Assembly: GCF_900101745.1 (NCBI RefSeq)
Contig: NZ_FNAD01000016.1
Span: 94,408 to 158,407 of the forward strand
Length of the DNA: 64,000 nucleotides
Source: Glycomyces harbinensis
GTDB taxonomy: Bacteria > Actinomycetota > Actinomycetes > Mycobacteriales > Micromonosporaceae
Reading direction: 5' to 3'
Part shown: positions 1-6,801 of the stretch, in pieces
How the letters are laid out: each line of letters starts with the position of its first letter
Numbering within the stretch: position 1 is the stretch's first letter
The notes under the pieces: model-generated
What the model was told of the DNA's origin: nothing
The model's input: the letters and a program-made list of their open reading frames with translations, nothing else
Database searches by the model: none
Position numbers and translations under genes: made by a program

Positions 1-402
1 GATGTCGATCAGCTCCCGCTGCCCGTACACGGGCTCGGGGTGCTCGGTCGCCAGGACGGAGGTCCCGTCGAAGTCGAACCGCACGATCCAGATCGGGTAC
101 CCGTACTGGTAGCCGGTGGCCGTCGCCAGGGTCCCGTCCTGCCGGAACTCCCGGGTGATCCCGTACAGGTGGTTGCCTTGGAACCACTCCTCCTCGATGA
201 GGTCGCCGTCGGGCGAGATCCGGCCGCTGGGACCGTCGAGCAGGCCGTCCTTGAAGCTCTGGAACTCGTAGACGCCGCCCTCCAGCATCTCGCCGGTGAA
301 CCCGGTGAACCGCTCCGACCCGCGCCAGTAGAGCTGGTCCTGGTCGACGCGGACCTCCTCGTCGGGCACCGACAGCGCGACGGGGTCGTAACTCGGTTTC
401 AT
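1..402 (-). CDS. YwqK-like MORN-repeat immunity protein (partial)
   Basis: The frame is open from an ATG at 402 to the left edge, so at least 134 codons are seen and the C-terminus is missing. The product has repeated short Gly/Tyr-rich strands (FTGEMLEGGVYEF, FKDGLLDGPSGRI, GTLATATGYQYGYPIW) like the MORN-type repeats of the YwqK antitoxin family. The ATG overlaps the TGA of the upstream deaminase gene (ATGA), so translation is coupled to the toxin. In Bacillus subtilis YwqK is encoded next to the YwqJ deaminase toxin. The same pairing here makes a cytoplasmic immunity protein the best reading. The family call rests on repeat pattern and context, not on an alignment. Confidence 0.7.
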   Translation of the reverse strand, partial: MKPSYDPVALSVPDEEVRVDQDQLYWRGSERFTGFTGEMLEGGVYEFQSFKDGLLDGPSGRISPDGDLIEEEWFQGNHLYGITREFRQDGTLATATGYQYGYPIWIVRFDFDGTSVLATEHPEPVYGQRELIDI

Positions 403-1133
403 ACTGAGAAATCACTACTCCAGTTGTTGTCCACCTGGTGACCGCCGGGGCCGCCGGCCTCCCAGCCGGCTTTGGAGCCGTGGACGCCGTCGCACATCTG
501 CGTGCAGTTGCCGCAGCAGCGCATGTCGTTCTTGGTCTTGGGGTTCCCGTTGTGAAGCATGAAGTCTTCCATGAACGGCTCGCGGCCCGGATCGTTTCGA
601 GCGTCCTTGATCGCCTGGTTCGTCGCCCGGGTCTCCGAGTGCGTGCCCGGAGCGCCGTGCCAGTCCTGGTTCTCCTGCATCTGCCAGAAGGGGCCGTTCC
701 TGTCGAGGGACTTTTTATACCGCTCGCGCAGGATCGGGTCCAGGTCGTCGGGGTTCATATTCCATTTGTCCCTCTTGTGGACGTTGTGGTCGTAGTAGAC
801 CCGCCCCGACTTCCGGTCCCACACGGCGCTCACGCACGGCATCCGCTTGGCGTTGCTCCAGCGTTCGGGGTTCTCGTCGATGTACTCGTTCCAGCGTTCC
901 CTGAGCTTCTCGTGGTCCTTGTTCTTGTCGCCGGTGGGCTCCATGTAGTCCCATCTGCGGGGTTTGGGCTCCCTGCCGATGTCGTCGAGCTTGTTCTCGA
1001 GGTTCTGAACGTCAGGGTCGCTGGAGCGCGACGGGCCGCGGGGCTCGGGCTTGCGGAACGAACCCGGGTAGCTGAGGACCTTGTTGACGACCGTGCTGAC
1101 GCCGGACTTCGAGCCGTCCTTCGGTTTAGGCAC
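399..1133 (-). CDS. YwqJ-like nucleic-acid deaminase toxin
   Basis: This 244-residue product has a basic, disordered first 60 residues and a C-terminal deaminase-like core. The visible zinc signature is H165-S-E167 in THSETRATNQAI and C207-G-N-C210 in MRCCGNCTQMC, the H-x-E plus C-x-x-C arrangement of the YwqJ/BURPS668-type bacterial toxin deaminases. It has no signal peptide. The start is a GTG lying inside the 8-nt overlap with the preceding membrane-protein gene, with no properly spaced ribosome site, so it depends on coupling or on a +1 frameshift. In relatives the WXG/membrane leader and toxin are usually one chain; here they are two frames. The immunity gene follows with an ATGA overlap. 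Deaminase class is likely; the substrate is unknown. Confidence 0.72.
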   Translation of the reverse strand: MPKPKDGSKSGVSTVVNKVLSYPGSFRKPEPRGPSRSSDPDVQNLENKLDDIGREPKPRRWDYMEPTGDKNKDHEKLRERWNEYIDENPERWSNAKRMPCVSAVWDRKSGRVYYDHNVHKRDKWNMNPDDLDPILRERYKKSLDRNGPFWQMQENQDWHGAPGTHSETRATNQAIKDARNDPGREPFMEDFMLHNGNPKTKNDMRCCGNCTQMCDGVHGSKAGWEAGGPGGHQVDNNWSSDFSV

Positions 1134-1623
1134 CCTTCATCACCGCATTCAACGCCTGGTCGAGGAGCTGGTCGATGATCAGCCCCGCGATCTGCTTGAA
1201 GATGGGAATCTGCACCAGCGAGGCCCCGAACGTGACCGGCGCCGTCGCGATGGCCCACGCGATCTGCACCGCCAGGATCGCGAGCTGCACGATCACCGCG
1301 ATCTTCAGCGCCAGGATGACGCCGGCGGCGATCGTCAGGCCGATGTTGATCTCATTGGACGGATCACCGATGTCGGCGATGTTCTTCATCGCCGACTTCT
1401 CGTCCTCCCAATGGGTCTGGAAGGCGTCGATGTCACCGCCCGCGTTGTTCTCGATCAGGGTCCGGGACGCCGCGCTGAGCGATTCGACCCGAGCGGAGAT
1501 CTGATCGGCCATGCCGGTCCACTCCCCCGCGAGGTTGAAGATCTTCTCCTCGTCCGACTCGGGCCATTCGTACCCGAGCACCCCCAGCAGGGTGATCAAC
1601 TCGGAGGGCAGTTGCATGCCCAT
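1126..1623 (-). CDS. WXG100-like domain membrane protein (toxin leader)
   Basis: The 165-residue protein begins MGMQLPSELITLLGVLGYEW, the usual N-terminus of actinobacterial WXG100-like polymorphic toxin leaders. An acidic helical hairpin region (about 20-85) follows, then a long hydrophobic stretch (about 93-135) that could form two membrane helices. Such N-termini deliver C-terminal toxin domains through an ESX/type VII-like route. The frame stops (TAA) 8 nt after the GTG of the deaminase gene, so the classic fused toxin is divided here. It lies downstream of a WXG100 gene in the same operon. Function is inferred from architecture. Confidence 0.7.
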   Translation of the reverse strand: MGMQLPSELITLLGVLGYEWPESDEEKIFNLAGEWTGMADQISARVESLSAASRTLIENNAGGDIDAFQTHWEDEKSAMKNIADIGDPSNEINIGLTIAAGVILALKIAVIVQLAILAVQIAWAIATAPVTFGASLVQIPIFKQIAGLIIDQLLDQALNAVMKGA

Positions 1624-1658
1624 CTAGGGGGCTCCTTCTTGTCCGGGGACGCGGCCGA

Positions 1659-1985
1659 TCAGGGTTTGAGTTCGCCTCGGAGGGTCTTGAAGCCCTCGGC
1701 GATGCCGCTGTCGGCGGCTTCGTGCTCGTCGGCCATCTCGCGGATGTCCTGCGCGTATGCGGTGAGCGCCTCGATATTGGAGGTGAAGCACTCGGTCGCG
1801 GTGGTCACGCACTCATCGTGCGCGGGGCCCGCCAGCGAGCCGATCATGTCGCCGCCGAAGCCGTCGGCGAACTGCTGCAGCGCGCCGGTGAACTGGTCGA
1901 GGAGCGCCTGCACCTCGTCCCGGGCCGCTTCGATCTCATCGGCGGACTTCCGCATCGTCTCAGGGGTGATGTTCAGACCCGACAT
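1659..1985 (-). CDS. WXG100-family ESX-type protein
   Basis: A 108-residue, acidic, wholly helical protein beginning MSGLNITPETMRKSADEI. It has a GFGGDM turn near the middle in place of W-x-G. Size, lack of a signal peptide and position first before a WXG-leader toxin gene fit an ESX-type partner or chaperone for export. The ATG at 1985 has GGAGG 9 nt upstream; a GTG at 1991 is also possible and would overlap the stop of the small upstream ORF. The substrate-partner role is inferred from context. Confidence 0.68.
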   Translation of the reverse strand: MSGLNITPETMRKSADEIEAARDEVQALLDQFTGALQQFADGFGGDMIGSLAGPAHDECVTTATECFTSNIEALTAYAQDIREMADEHEAADSGIAEGFKTLRGELKP

Positions 1986-1987
1986 GG

Positions 1988-2068
1988 TCACCTGCCTCCG
2001 CGGACTCGGTCGATGAGGTCGCCCCGCACCTGCGAGGGCCGCTGTGCGATCTGGTCTTCTCCGAGCAT
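1988..2068 (-). CDS. Small ORF (26 codons) leading the toxin operon
   Basis: This ORF encodes MLGEDQIAQRPSQVRGDLID plus six more residues. Its ATG has a strong GGGAGG site 5 nt upstream, and its TGA touches the possible GTG start of the WXG100 gene, so it is placed to be translated and coupled. No family is recognised. It could be a conserved small partner of the ESX cassette, or a leader peptide. The 116 bases upstream to rarA hold the operon's promoter; a TATTGT near 2090 is a weak -10 candidate. Confidence 0.4.
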   Translation of the reverse strand: MLGEDQIAQRPSQVRGDLIDRVRGGR

Positions 2069-2184
2069 TCAGACCTCCCGTTCGGACACAATACCGGAGG
2101 AATGCGAACGAGATTCGAAGGGTGCTCGGCGCCTTCGGTACCAGGTCTTGGGACGCGGCGTCGCGTCGTCGGCGCGGGTGAAGA

Positions 2185-3489
2185 TCAGCGCCGCCGTTGT
2201 TCGCGCAGTGCCGCCCAGTGGCGGAGCCTGCGGGACACCTCGGCCTCCTCGCCGTTGGCGGTCGGCTCGTAATAGGTCTCGCGGTCCATGTCCTCGGGGA
2301 AGTAGTCGGCGCCGGAGAACCCCTCGGCGGCGTCGGGGTCGTACTGGTAGCCCCGGCCGTATTCGAGGTCCTTCATGAGCCTGGTCGGCGCGTTGAGGAT
2401 GTGCTTGGGCGGCATGAGGGAGCCGGTCCGCCGGGCGCTGCTCTGAGCGGCCCCGAAACCGCGGTACACCGCGATCGACTTCGGGGCGGTCGCGAGATAG
2501 ACGACGGCCTGGGCGATCGCGAGTTCGCCTTCGGGCGAGCCGAGCCGCTCGTACACGTCCCAGGCCGCCAGCGCCTGCACCACGGCCTGCGGGTCGGCCG
2601 TGCCGATGTCCTCGTTGGCGAAGCGGATGAGGCGCCGGGCGACGAACAGCGGGTCTTCACCGCCGTCGAGCATGCGGGCGAGCCAGTAGAGCGCGGCGTC
2701 GGGGTCGGAGCCGCGCATCGACTTGTGCAGGGCCGAGATGAGGTTGTAGTGGCCTTCTTGGGCCTTGTCGTACACCGGCGCGCGCTTCTGGACCTGCGCG
2801 ACGAGCGCGGTGACGTCCAGCGGCGCGGTGTCCGACGGGAGCGCCTGCAGCTGCTCGGCGAGGTTCAGCAGGTAGCGGCCGTCGCCGTCGGCCATGGCGG
2901 TCAGGGCCTCGCGGGCGTCGGCGTCGAGCGGCAGGGGGCGGCCGGTCTCGGCCTCGGCCCGGTCGAGGAGCGTGCGCAGCGCGGTGTCGTCGAGGCGTTT
3001 GAGCACGAACACCTGGCAGCGCGAGAGCAGCGCGCCGTTGAGTTCGAAGCTGGGGTTCTCGGTGGTGGCGCCGATCAGGACGACGGTGCCGTCCTCGACG
3101 TACGGCAGGAAGCTGTCCTGCTGGGCGCGGTTGAAGCGGTGGATCTCGTCGACGAACAGCATGGTGCCCTGCCCGATCTCGCGGCGCTGCCGGGCGGCGC
3201 CGAAGACTTTCCGCAGGTCGGCGACGCCCGAGAACGTGGCCGACAGGGGTTCGAACGCCAGGTTCACGCGTTCGGCCAGGAGGCGGGCGATGGTGGTCTT
3301 CCCGCAGCCGGGCGGGCCCCACAGGACCGTGGACACGAGTTGGCGCCGTGCGACCATGCGCCCGATCGGGGCGTCGGGGGCGAGCAGGTGGTCCTGTCCG
3401 ACCACCGCTTCGAGGGACTGCGGCCGCAGCCGGTCGGCCAGCGGGCGCTGCGGCTCATCCCCGAACAGCGGTAGTGCGGCTTGGCTCAT
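2185..3489 (-). CDS. rarA: Replication-associated recombination protein RarA (MgsA)
   Basis: A 434-residue AAA+ ATPase of the RarA/MgsA/WRNIP1 family, which acts at stalled replication forks with SSB. Walker A is GPPGCGKT (58-65), Walker B and the flanking block are DEIHRFN (114-120), sensor 1 is IGATTENPSFELN, and the C-terminal MgsA tetramerisation domain includes HKSMRGSDPDAALYWLARML. Length is typical. Start MSQAALPLFGDEPQRPLADR carries the expected N-terminal pattern and has AAGGA 8 nt upstream. It stands alone between the toxin cassette and the NmrA operon, reading the same way. Confidence 0.95.
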   Translation of the reverse strand: MSQAALPLFGDEPQRPLADRLRPQSLEAVVGQDHLLAPDAPIGRMVARRQLVSTVLWGPPGCGKTTIARLLAERVNLAFEPLSATFSGVADLRKVFGAARQRREIGQGTMLFVDEIHRFNRAQQDSFLPYVEDGTVVLIGATTENPSFELNGALLSRCQVFVLKRLDDTALRTLLDRAEAETGRPLPLDADAREALTAMADGDGRYLLNLAEQLQALPSDTAPLDVTALVAQVQKRAPVYDKAQEGHYNLISALHKSMRGSDPDAALYWLARMLDGGEDPLFVARRLIRFANEDIGTADPQAVVQALAAWDVYERLGSPEGELAIAQAVVYLATAPKSIAVYRGFGAAQSSARRTGSLMPPKHILNAPTRLMKDLEYGRGYQYDPDAAEGFSGADYFPEDMDRETYYEPTANGEEAEVSRRLRHWAALREQRRR

Positions 3490-3594
3490 CGGCGGGTCCT
3501 TCGTTCGAATGGGATTCCAGTGGGCGGGCGCGGCCCGGCGGCAATGGTGACACCGGGTGCCGACAATTCTCCGTGGAGACCGGTCCGAGCGCCG

Positions 3595-4497
3595 TCACCG
3601 GCGCGAGGCGCGCAGTTCGTCGGCGAGGCGGGCGAGGACGTCTTCGGCCTTGGGCGCGGGGCCGAACAGCTGCTCCTGGCGGTGGGGGTCGGCGACGTAG
3701 CGGCCGGTGTCGAACCAGCGGAACATCGCGGCCATGTCCTTGACGATCGGGACGAAGCGGCCGGTGACGGCTCCCGCGGCGCGGGCGACGCCGCCCGGGA
3801 CGGCCCGCACTTTGATCGTCGTGCCGGCCGCGCGGCCGACCTGGTCGGCGACCTCGCGGATGCTGACGGGGCGGTCCCAGCCGATGTCGACGCGTTCGCC
3901 GTCCTCGGCGTCGGCGTCGACGGCGTCCGCGAGGTAGGCGGCGAGGTCGGCGGTGTGGACGAACGTCAGCGGCATGGTGCTCTCGCCGATCCAGAAGAGG
4001 CGGCCCTTGTCGAGCGGGTTGCCCGCCCCGCTCGCGATCTGGTCGACGAACGCTCCCGGGCGCAGGGCGAGGAAGGGGACGCCGAGTCGTTCGAGCTCGT
4101 CCTCGGCGAGCTTCTTGTGCCAGAAGTGCGGGACGTCGGGCGTCTGGTCGCTGGTGAGGATGCTCGTCAGGATGAATCTGCGGATGCCGGTGCGGTGGGC
4201 GGCCTCGGCGAGGTTGGCGTTGCCGACGGTGTCGATCGCGTGCGCGTCCCTGCCGCCGCGGGTGTAGCCGGCGGCGGTGGTGATGACGGCGTCCGCGCCG
4301 GTCATGGCGGCGGTGAGCGAGTCGGGGTCGAGCATGTCGCCGCGGGCGACCGCCACGCCCGGGCGTTCGAGCCTGGTCGCATCGCTGTGGGGTCGGACCA
4401 GGGCGCGGACGTGCTTGCCTCGTTCGAGCAGTGCGTCGACGACTTTGCTCCCGAGGGAGCCGGTCGCGCCGACGACGAGGACTGGATCGGTGCTCAT
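3595..4497 (-). CDS. NmrA/QOR2-like NAD(P)-binding protein
   Basis: A 300-residue atypical SDR. The Rossmann motif is VLVVGATGSLGSKVVDALL (GxxGxxG, about 8-13). The residues RPHSDATRLERPGVAVARGD resemble the NADP-sensing loop of NmrA/QOR2 proteins, and there is no YxxxK catalytic pair where classical SDRs have it. It may be a redox sensor or a quinone oxidoreductase. It is third in a MarR-containing operon behind the zinc-free quinone oxidoreductase gene, which suggests a shared quinone or electrophile stress role. Confidence 0.8.
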   Translation of the reverse strand: MSTDPVLVVGATGSLGSKVVDALLERGKHVRALVRPHSDATRLERPGVAVARGDMLDPDSLTAAMTGADAVITTAAGYTRGGRDAHAIDTVGNANLAEAAHRTGIRRFILTSILTSDQTPDVPHFWHKKLAEDELERLGVPFLALRPGAFVDQIASGAGNPLDKGRLFWIGESTMPLTFVHTADLAAYLADAVDADAEDGERVDIGWDRPVSIREVADQVGRAAGTTIKVRAVPGGVARAAGAVTGRFVPIVKDMAAMFRWFDTGRYVADPHRQEQLFGPAPKAEDVLARLADELRASRR

Positions 4498-4549
4498 GGG
4501 GTCTCGCTTTCGATCGGTTCGGGCCGGCGGATTCGGGTGGGGGCCGGGG

Positions 4550-5017
4550 TCATGCGGGTTCGTCGCGGTCGCTGATGGCGTCGATGACGGCGTAGGCGGT
4601 GTGGACGAACGAGTCCGCCTGCGGCGCCGACAGGTTCCGGGTGGAGGCCTCCTCCAGGGCCCGCCACATGGCCGCCAGGGGTTCGCGCACGGCGCGGCCC
4701 TTGTCGGTGAGGTGCACGACCATGACGCGCCGGTCGTGCTGGGCGGGCTCGCGGACGAGCAGGCCCGCGTCCTGCATGCGGCGCAGGGACTTGGAGACGG
4801 TGGAGTGGTCCAGGCCGACGGCTTCGAGCAGCTCGGACTGGGTCTGGCCGTCCCGGTCGAACAGGTGCATCAGCAGCAGTTCCTGCCCCGGATGCAGGTG
4901 CAGCTTGCGGAGCATGGCCGCGGCGCGGCCGCGATGGGATCGGGCGAGCTCGAAGATCGCGTAGCTCAGCGGTCCTTCGCCGGCCATGGACGGGATGCGC
5001 GGTGCGGAAGCGGGCAT
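4550..5017 (-). CDS. MarR-family transcriptional regulator
   Basis: A 155-residue winged-helix protein. The recognition region is TQSELLEAVGLDHSTVSKSLRRMQDAG, followed by the wing HDRRVMVVHLTDKGRAV, both classic MarR features. GAGGAG lies 7 nt before the ATG. It is the middle gene of an oxidoreductase, MarR, NmrA operon and probably represses that operon through the CTAG-centred palindromes at 6002-6043. The ligand is likely a quinone or phenolic compound, by analogy with MarR relatives. Confidence 0.9.
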   Translation of the reverse strand: MPASAPRIPSMAGEGPLSYAIFELARSHRGRAAAMLRKLHLHPGQELLLMHLFDRDGQTQSELLEAVGLDHSTVSKSLRRMQDAGLLVREPAQHDRRVMVVHLTDKGRAVREPLAAMWRALEEASTRNLSAPQADSFVHTAYAVIDAISDRDEPA

Positions 5018-5064
5018 GGTTCGGCTCCTCTGACGGTGTGGACGGTCGGTCGTGGTGTCCGGGC

Positions 5065-5970
5065 TCAGTCGACGGTGAGGACGAGCTTGCCGCGGACGTG
5101 TCCGGCGCCGCTGACCTGCTGGGCCGCGGCGGCCTGGTCGAGCGGGTAGGCGGTGACGGTGGTGGCGAGCCTGCCCGCGGCGGCGTCCTGCGCCAGGGCG
5201 GCCAGGCGGGCGGCCGATTTCTCCTGGGCACCGCTGGAGAAGGCGACCCCGAACTGGCGCGCGCGGAAGTCGGCGATGGTGACGATGCGCTCGGTGCCGC
5301 CGCGCAGGGCGATGGAGTCCTCCAGGGCGCCCTTCCCGGCGAGGTCGAAGACCGCGTCGACGCCTTCGGGCGCGAGCGCGCGGACCCGCTCGACCAGGCC
5401 CTCGCCATAGACGGTGGGCGTGGCGCCGAGCGAGGCGAGGTAGTCCTGGTTCGAGGCACCGGCGGTGGCGATGACCCGGGCACCGCGGGCGGTGGCGAGC
5501 TGGACCGCCACGGTGCCGACGGCTCCGGCCGCGCCGTGCATCAGCACGGTCTCCCCTGCGGTGACGTTGAGCAGGTTCAGGACCCGCTCGGCCGTCTCGG
5601 ACGCCACGGGGAGCGCCGCGGCGCGCTGCCAGTCGAGGTCGGCGGGTTTGGGGGCGACGACCGTGGCCAGCGCGTACTGCGCGTAGGAGCCCGTGTCGGA
5701 CCAGCCCAGGACCTCGTCGCCGACCGCGACGTCCTGCACGCCCTCCCCCAGGGCGTCCACCACGCCGGCGAGCTCGGCGCCGGGGATCGCGGGCAGCGGC
5801 GTCGGGAACAGCGCCTCCATCGCCCCGGCACGGATCTTCCCGTCGAGTGCGTTGAGCCCGGCGGCCTTGACGCGGACGCGGACCTGCCCGGGGCCGGGCT
5901 CGGGGACCTCGGCGTCGGTCTCGTGCAGGACTTCGGTGTCGCCGAAACGGTCGAACTGGATGGCTTTCAT
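5065..5970 (-). CDS. NADP-dependent quinone oxidoreductase, zinc-free MDR family
   Basis: A 301-residue medium-chain dehydrogenase. It has the GroES-like N-terminus MKAIQFDRFGDTEVLHETDA, the PAIPGAELAGVV turn, the nucleotide-binding motif LMHGAAGAVGTVAVQLA, and lacks the zinc-ligand cysteines of alcohol dehydrogenases. This is the layout of quinone reductases and enoyl reductases of the QOR type. I chose ATG 5970 because AAGGAG lies 5 nt upstream; a GTG 42 nt further up would fall inside the operator. First gene of the MarR operon. Confidence 0.87.
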   Translation of the reverse strand: MKAIQFDRFGDTEVLHETDAEVPEPGPGQVRVRVKAAGLNALDGKIRAGAMEALFPTPLPAIPGAELAGVVDALGEGVQDVAVGDEVLGWSDTGSYAQYALATVVAPKPADLDWQRAAALPVASETAERVLNLLNVTAGETVLMHGAAGAVGTVAVQLATARGARVIATAGASNQDYLASLGATPTVYGEGLVERVRALAPEGVDAVFDLAGKGALEDSIALRGGTERIVTIADFRARQFGVAFSSGAQEKSAARLAALAQDAAAGRLATTVTAYPLDQAAAAQQVSGAGHVRGKLVLTVD

Positions 5971-6001
5971 GACGGCTCCTTCGTGATCGCCACCAGTTAG
6001 G

Positions 6002-6044
6002 TGGCTAGACACATAAATCTAGCAATGATTATGTGGCTAGCCAA
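6002..6044 (-). promoter_or_regulatory. Operon promoter with CTAG-centred MarR operator
   Basis: On the minus strand a -35 TTGGCT (6039-6044) and -10 TAGATT (6016-6021) are 17 bp apart, about 46 bp before the oxidoreductase start. The same bases form an inverted repeat, arms 6003-6016 and 6029-6042 (13 of 14 match). Three CTAG cores are centred at 6006.5, 6020.5 and 6038.5; TGGCTAGCCA at 6034-6043 is a perfect palindrome. The outer cores are 32 bp apart, about three helical turns. MarR binding would block the promoter. Confidence 0.65.
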
Positions 6045-6201
6045 GTATTTTCTGGCATTCGACCGTGAGGTCCGTCTCGCCTTGGTCGGACGCTGCACCG
6101 AACGCGGGGTGATCGGTCCTGGAAACTCCCGATTTGCGGGCGAGTTCTATGGTGCTCATCGTAAGCATCGGACACTTCGCAAACCCGAGGTTGGGAGAGC
6201 C

Positions 6202-6684
6202 ATGAGCGAATACGACGACCCCACGGTCGAAGACGAGTTCACCACGGACGAGTACGAGACCGAGCCGACCGAGGACTCCACCGGTTACTCGGACGACACC
6301 TACACCGAGGACGCCTACACCGACGACACGTCCTCGGACGACGTCTACACGGTCACCGCCGACACCGACGTCGACGGCGACGGCGTCAACGAGTCGTTCT
6401 CCTCCGACACGGACGGGGACGGCTACAACGAGACCGTCGAGTCCGACATGGACTCCAATGGCTGGGTCGACACGGTCCTGACCGACTCGGACGGCGACGG
6501 CTACGCCGAGACGGCCCTCCTCGACACCGACGGCGACACGTACCTCGACACGTACGCCACCGACACCGACGGGGACGGCTACGCCGACGTCGTCGAGTCC
6601 GACACCGACGGCGACGGCCTCCTGGACATGTCCGCCTCGGACACCGACGGCGACGGCAGCTTCGAGACCGTCGAGAACATCTAG
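6202..6684 (+). CDS. Acidic calcium-binding repeat protein (TSP3-like)
   Basis: A 160-residue, extremely acidic protein. Residues 1-55 are rich in Asp, Glu, Thr and Tyr. Residues 56-159 are eight exact 13-residue units of the pattern DxDGDGYxExxxS, for example DTDGDGYNETVES and DTDGDGYADVVES. These Asp-spaced turns match thrombospondin type-3 or EF-hand-loop-like calcium sites. No signal peptide or membrane segment is seen, which is odd for such repeats. The start ATG at 6202 has GGGAG 5 nt upstream; an open frame continues back to 6001 but lacks a ribosome site and crosses the MarR operator. Role unknown. Confidence 0.75.
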   Translation: MSEYDDPTVEDEFTTDEYETEPTEDSTGYSDDTYTEDAYTDDTSSDDVYTVTADTDVDGDGVNESFSSDTDGDGYNETVESDMDSNGWVDTVLTDSDGDGYAETALLDTDGDTYLDTYATDTDGDGYADVVESDTDGDGLLDMSASDTDGDGSFETVENI

Positions 6685-6687
6685 CGA

Positions 6688-6794
6688 CCGCCTGCGGCGC
6701 GGTGCTCCTCGATGCGGACGAGGCTCCGTTCGACGCCGAGACGGTCGGCGTCGGACACGGCCGGTTCCAGCCTCGGGCACCGCGCCGCAGGCGG
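6688..6794. terminator. Large branched inverted repeat between convergent genes
   Basis: An 18-bp perfect inverted repeat (6688-6705 with 6777-6794) encloses 71 bases that themselves fold: a 5-bp hairpin (6707-6711 with 6719-6723) and an 8-bp perfect hairpin (6732-6739 with 6745-6752). It fills the gap between the converging calcium-repeat and DUF389 genes, so a two-way terminator is the simplest role. The long outer stem and inner arms are unusual for that and could also be a structured RNA or old repeat element. Confidence 0.55.
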
Positions 6795-6801
6795 GCGAGC
6801 G

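Noticed and set aside
438..1178. Plus-strand frame opposite the deaminase
   Set aside because: Composition is that of an antisense shadow; the minus frame has zinc motifs and coupled neighbours.
6364..6681. 39-bp periodic DNA as a CRISPR or non-coding tandem repeat
   Set aside because: The period is exactly 13 codons in one frame and differences between units are mostly synonymous or conservative, so it is a protein repeat.
6688..6794. tRNA-like gene (a GGTTCCAGCC string resembles a T-arm)
   Set aside because: The outer stem is 18 bp, no anticodon arm of the right size or D-arm fits, and no CCA-end pattern is present.
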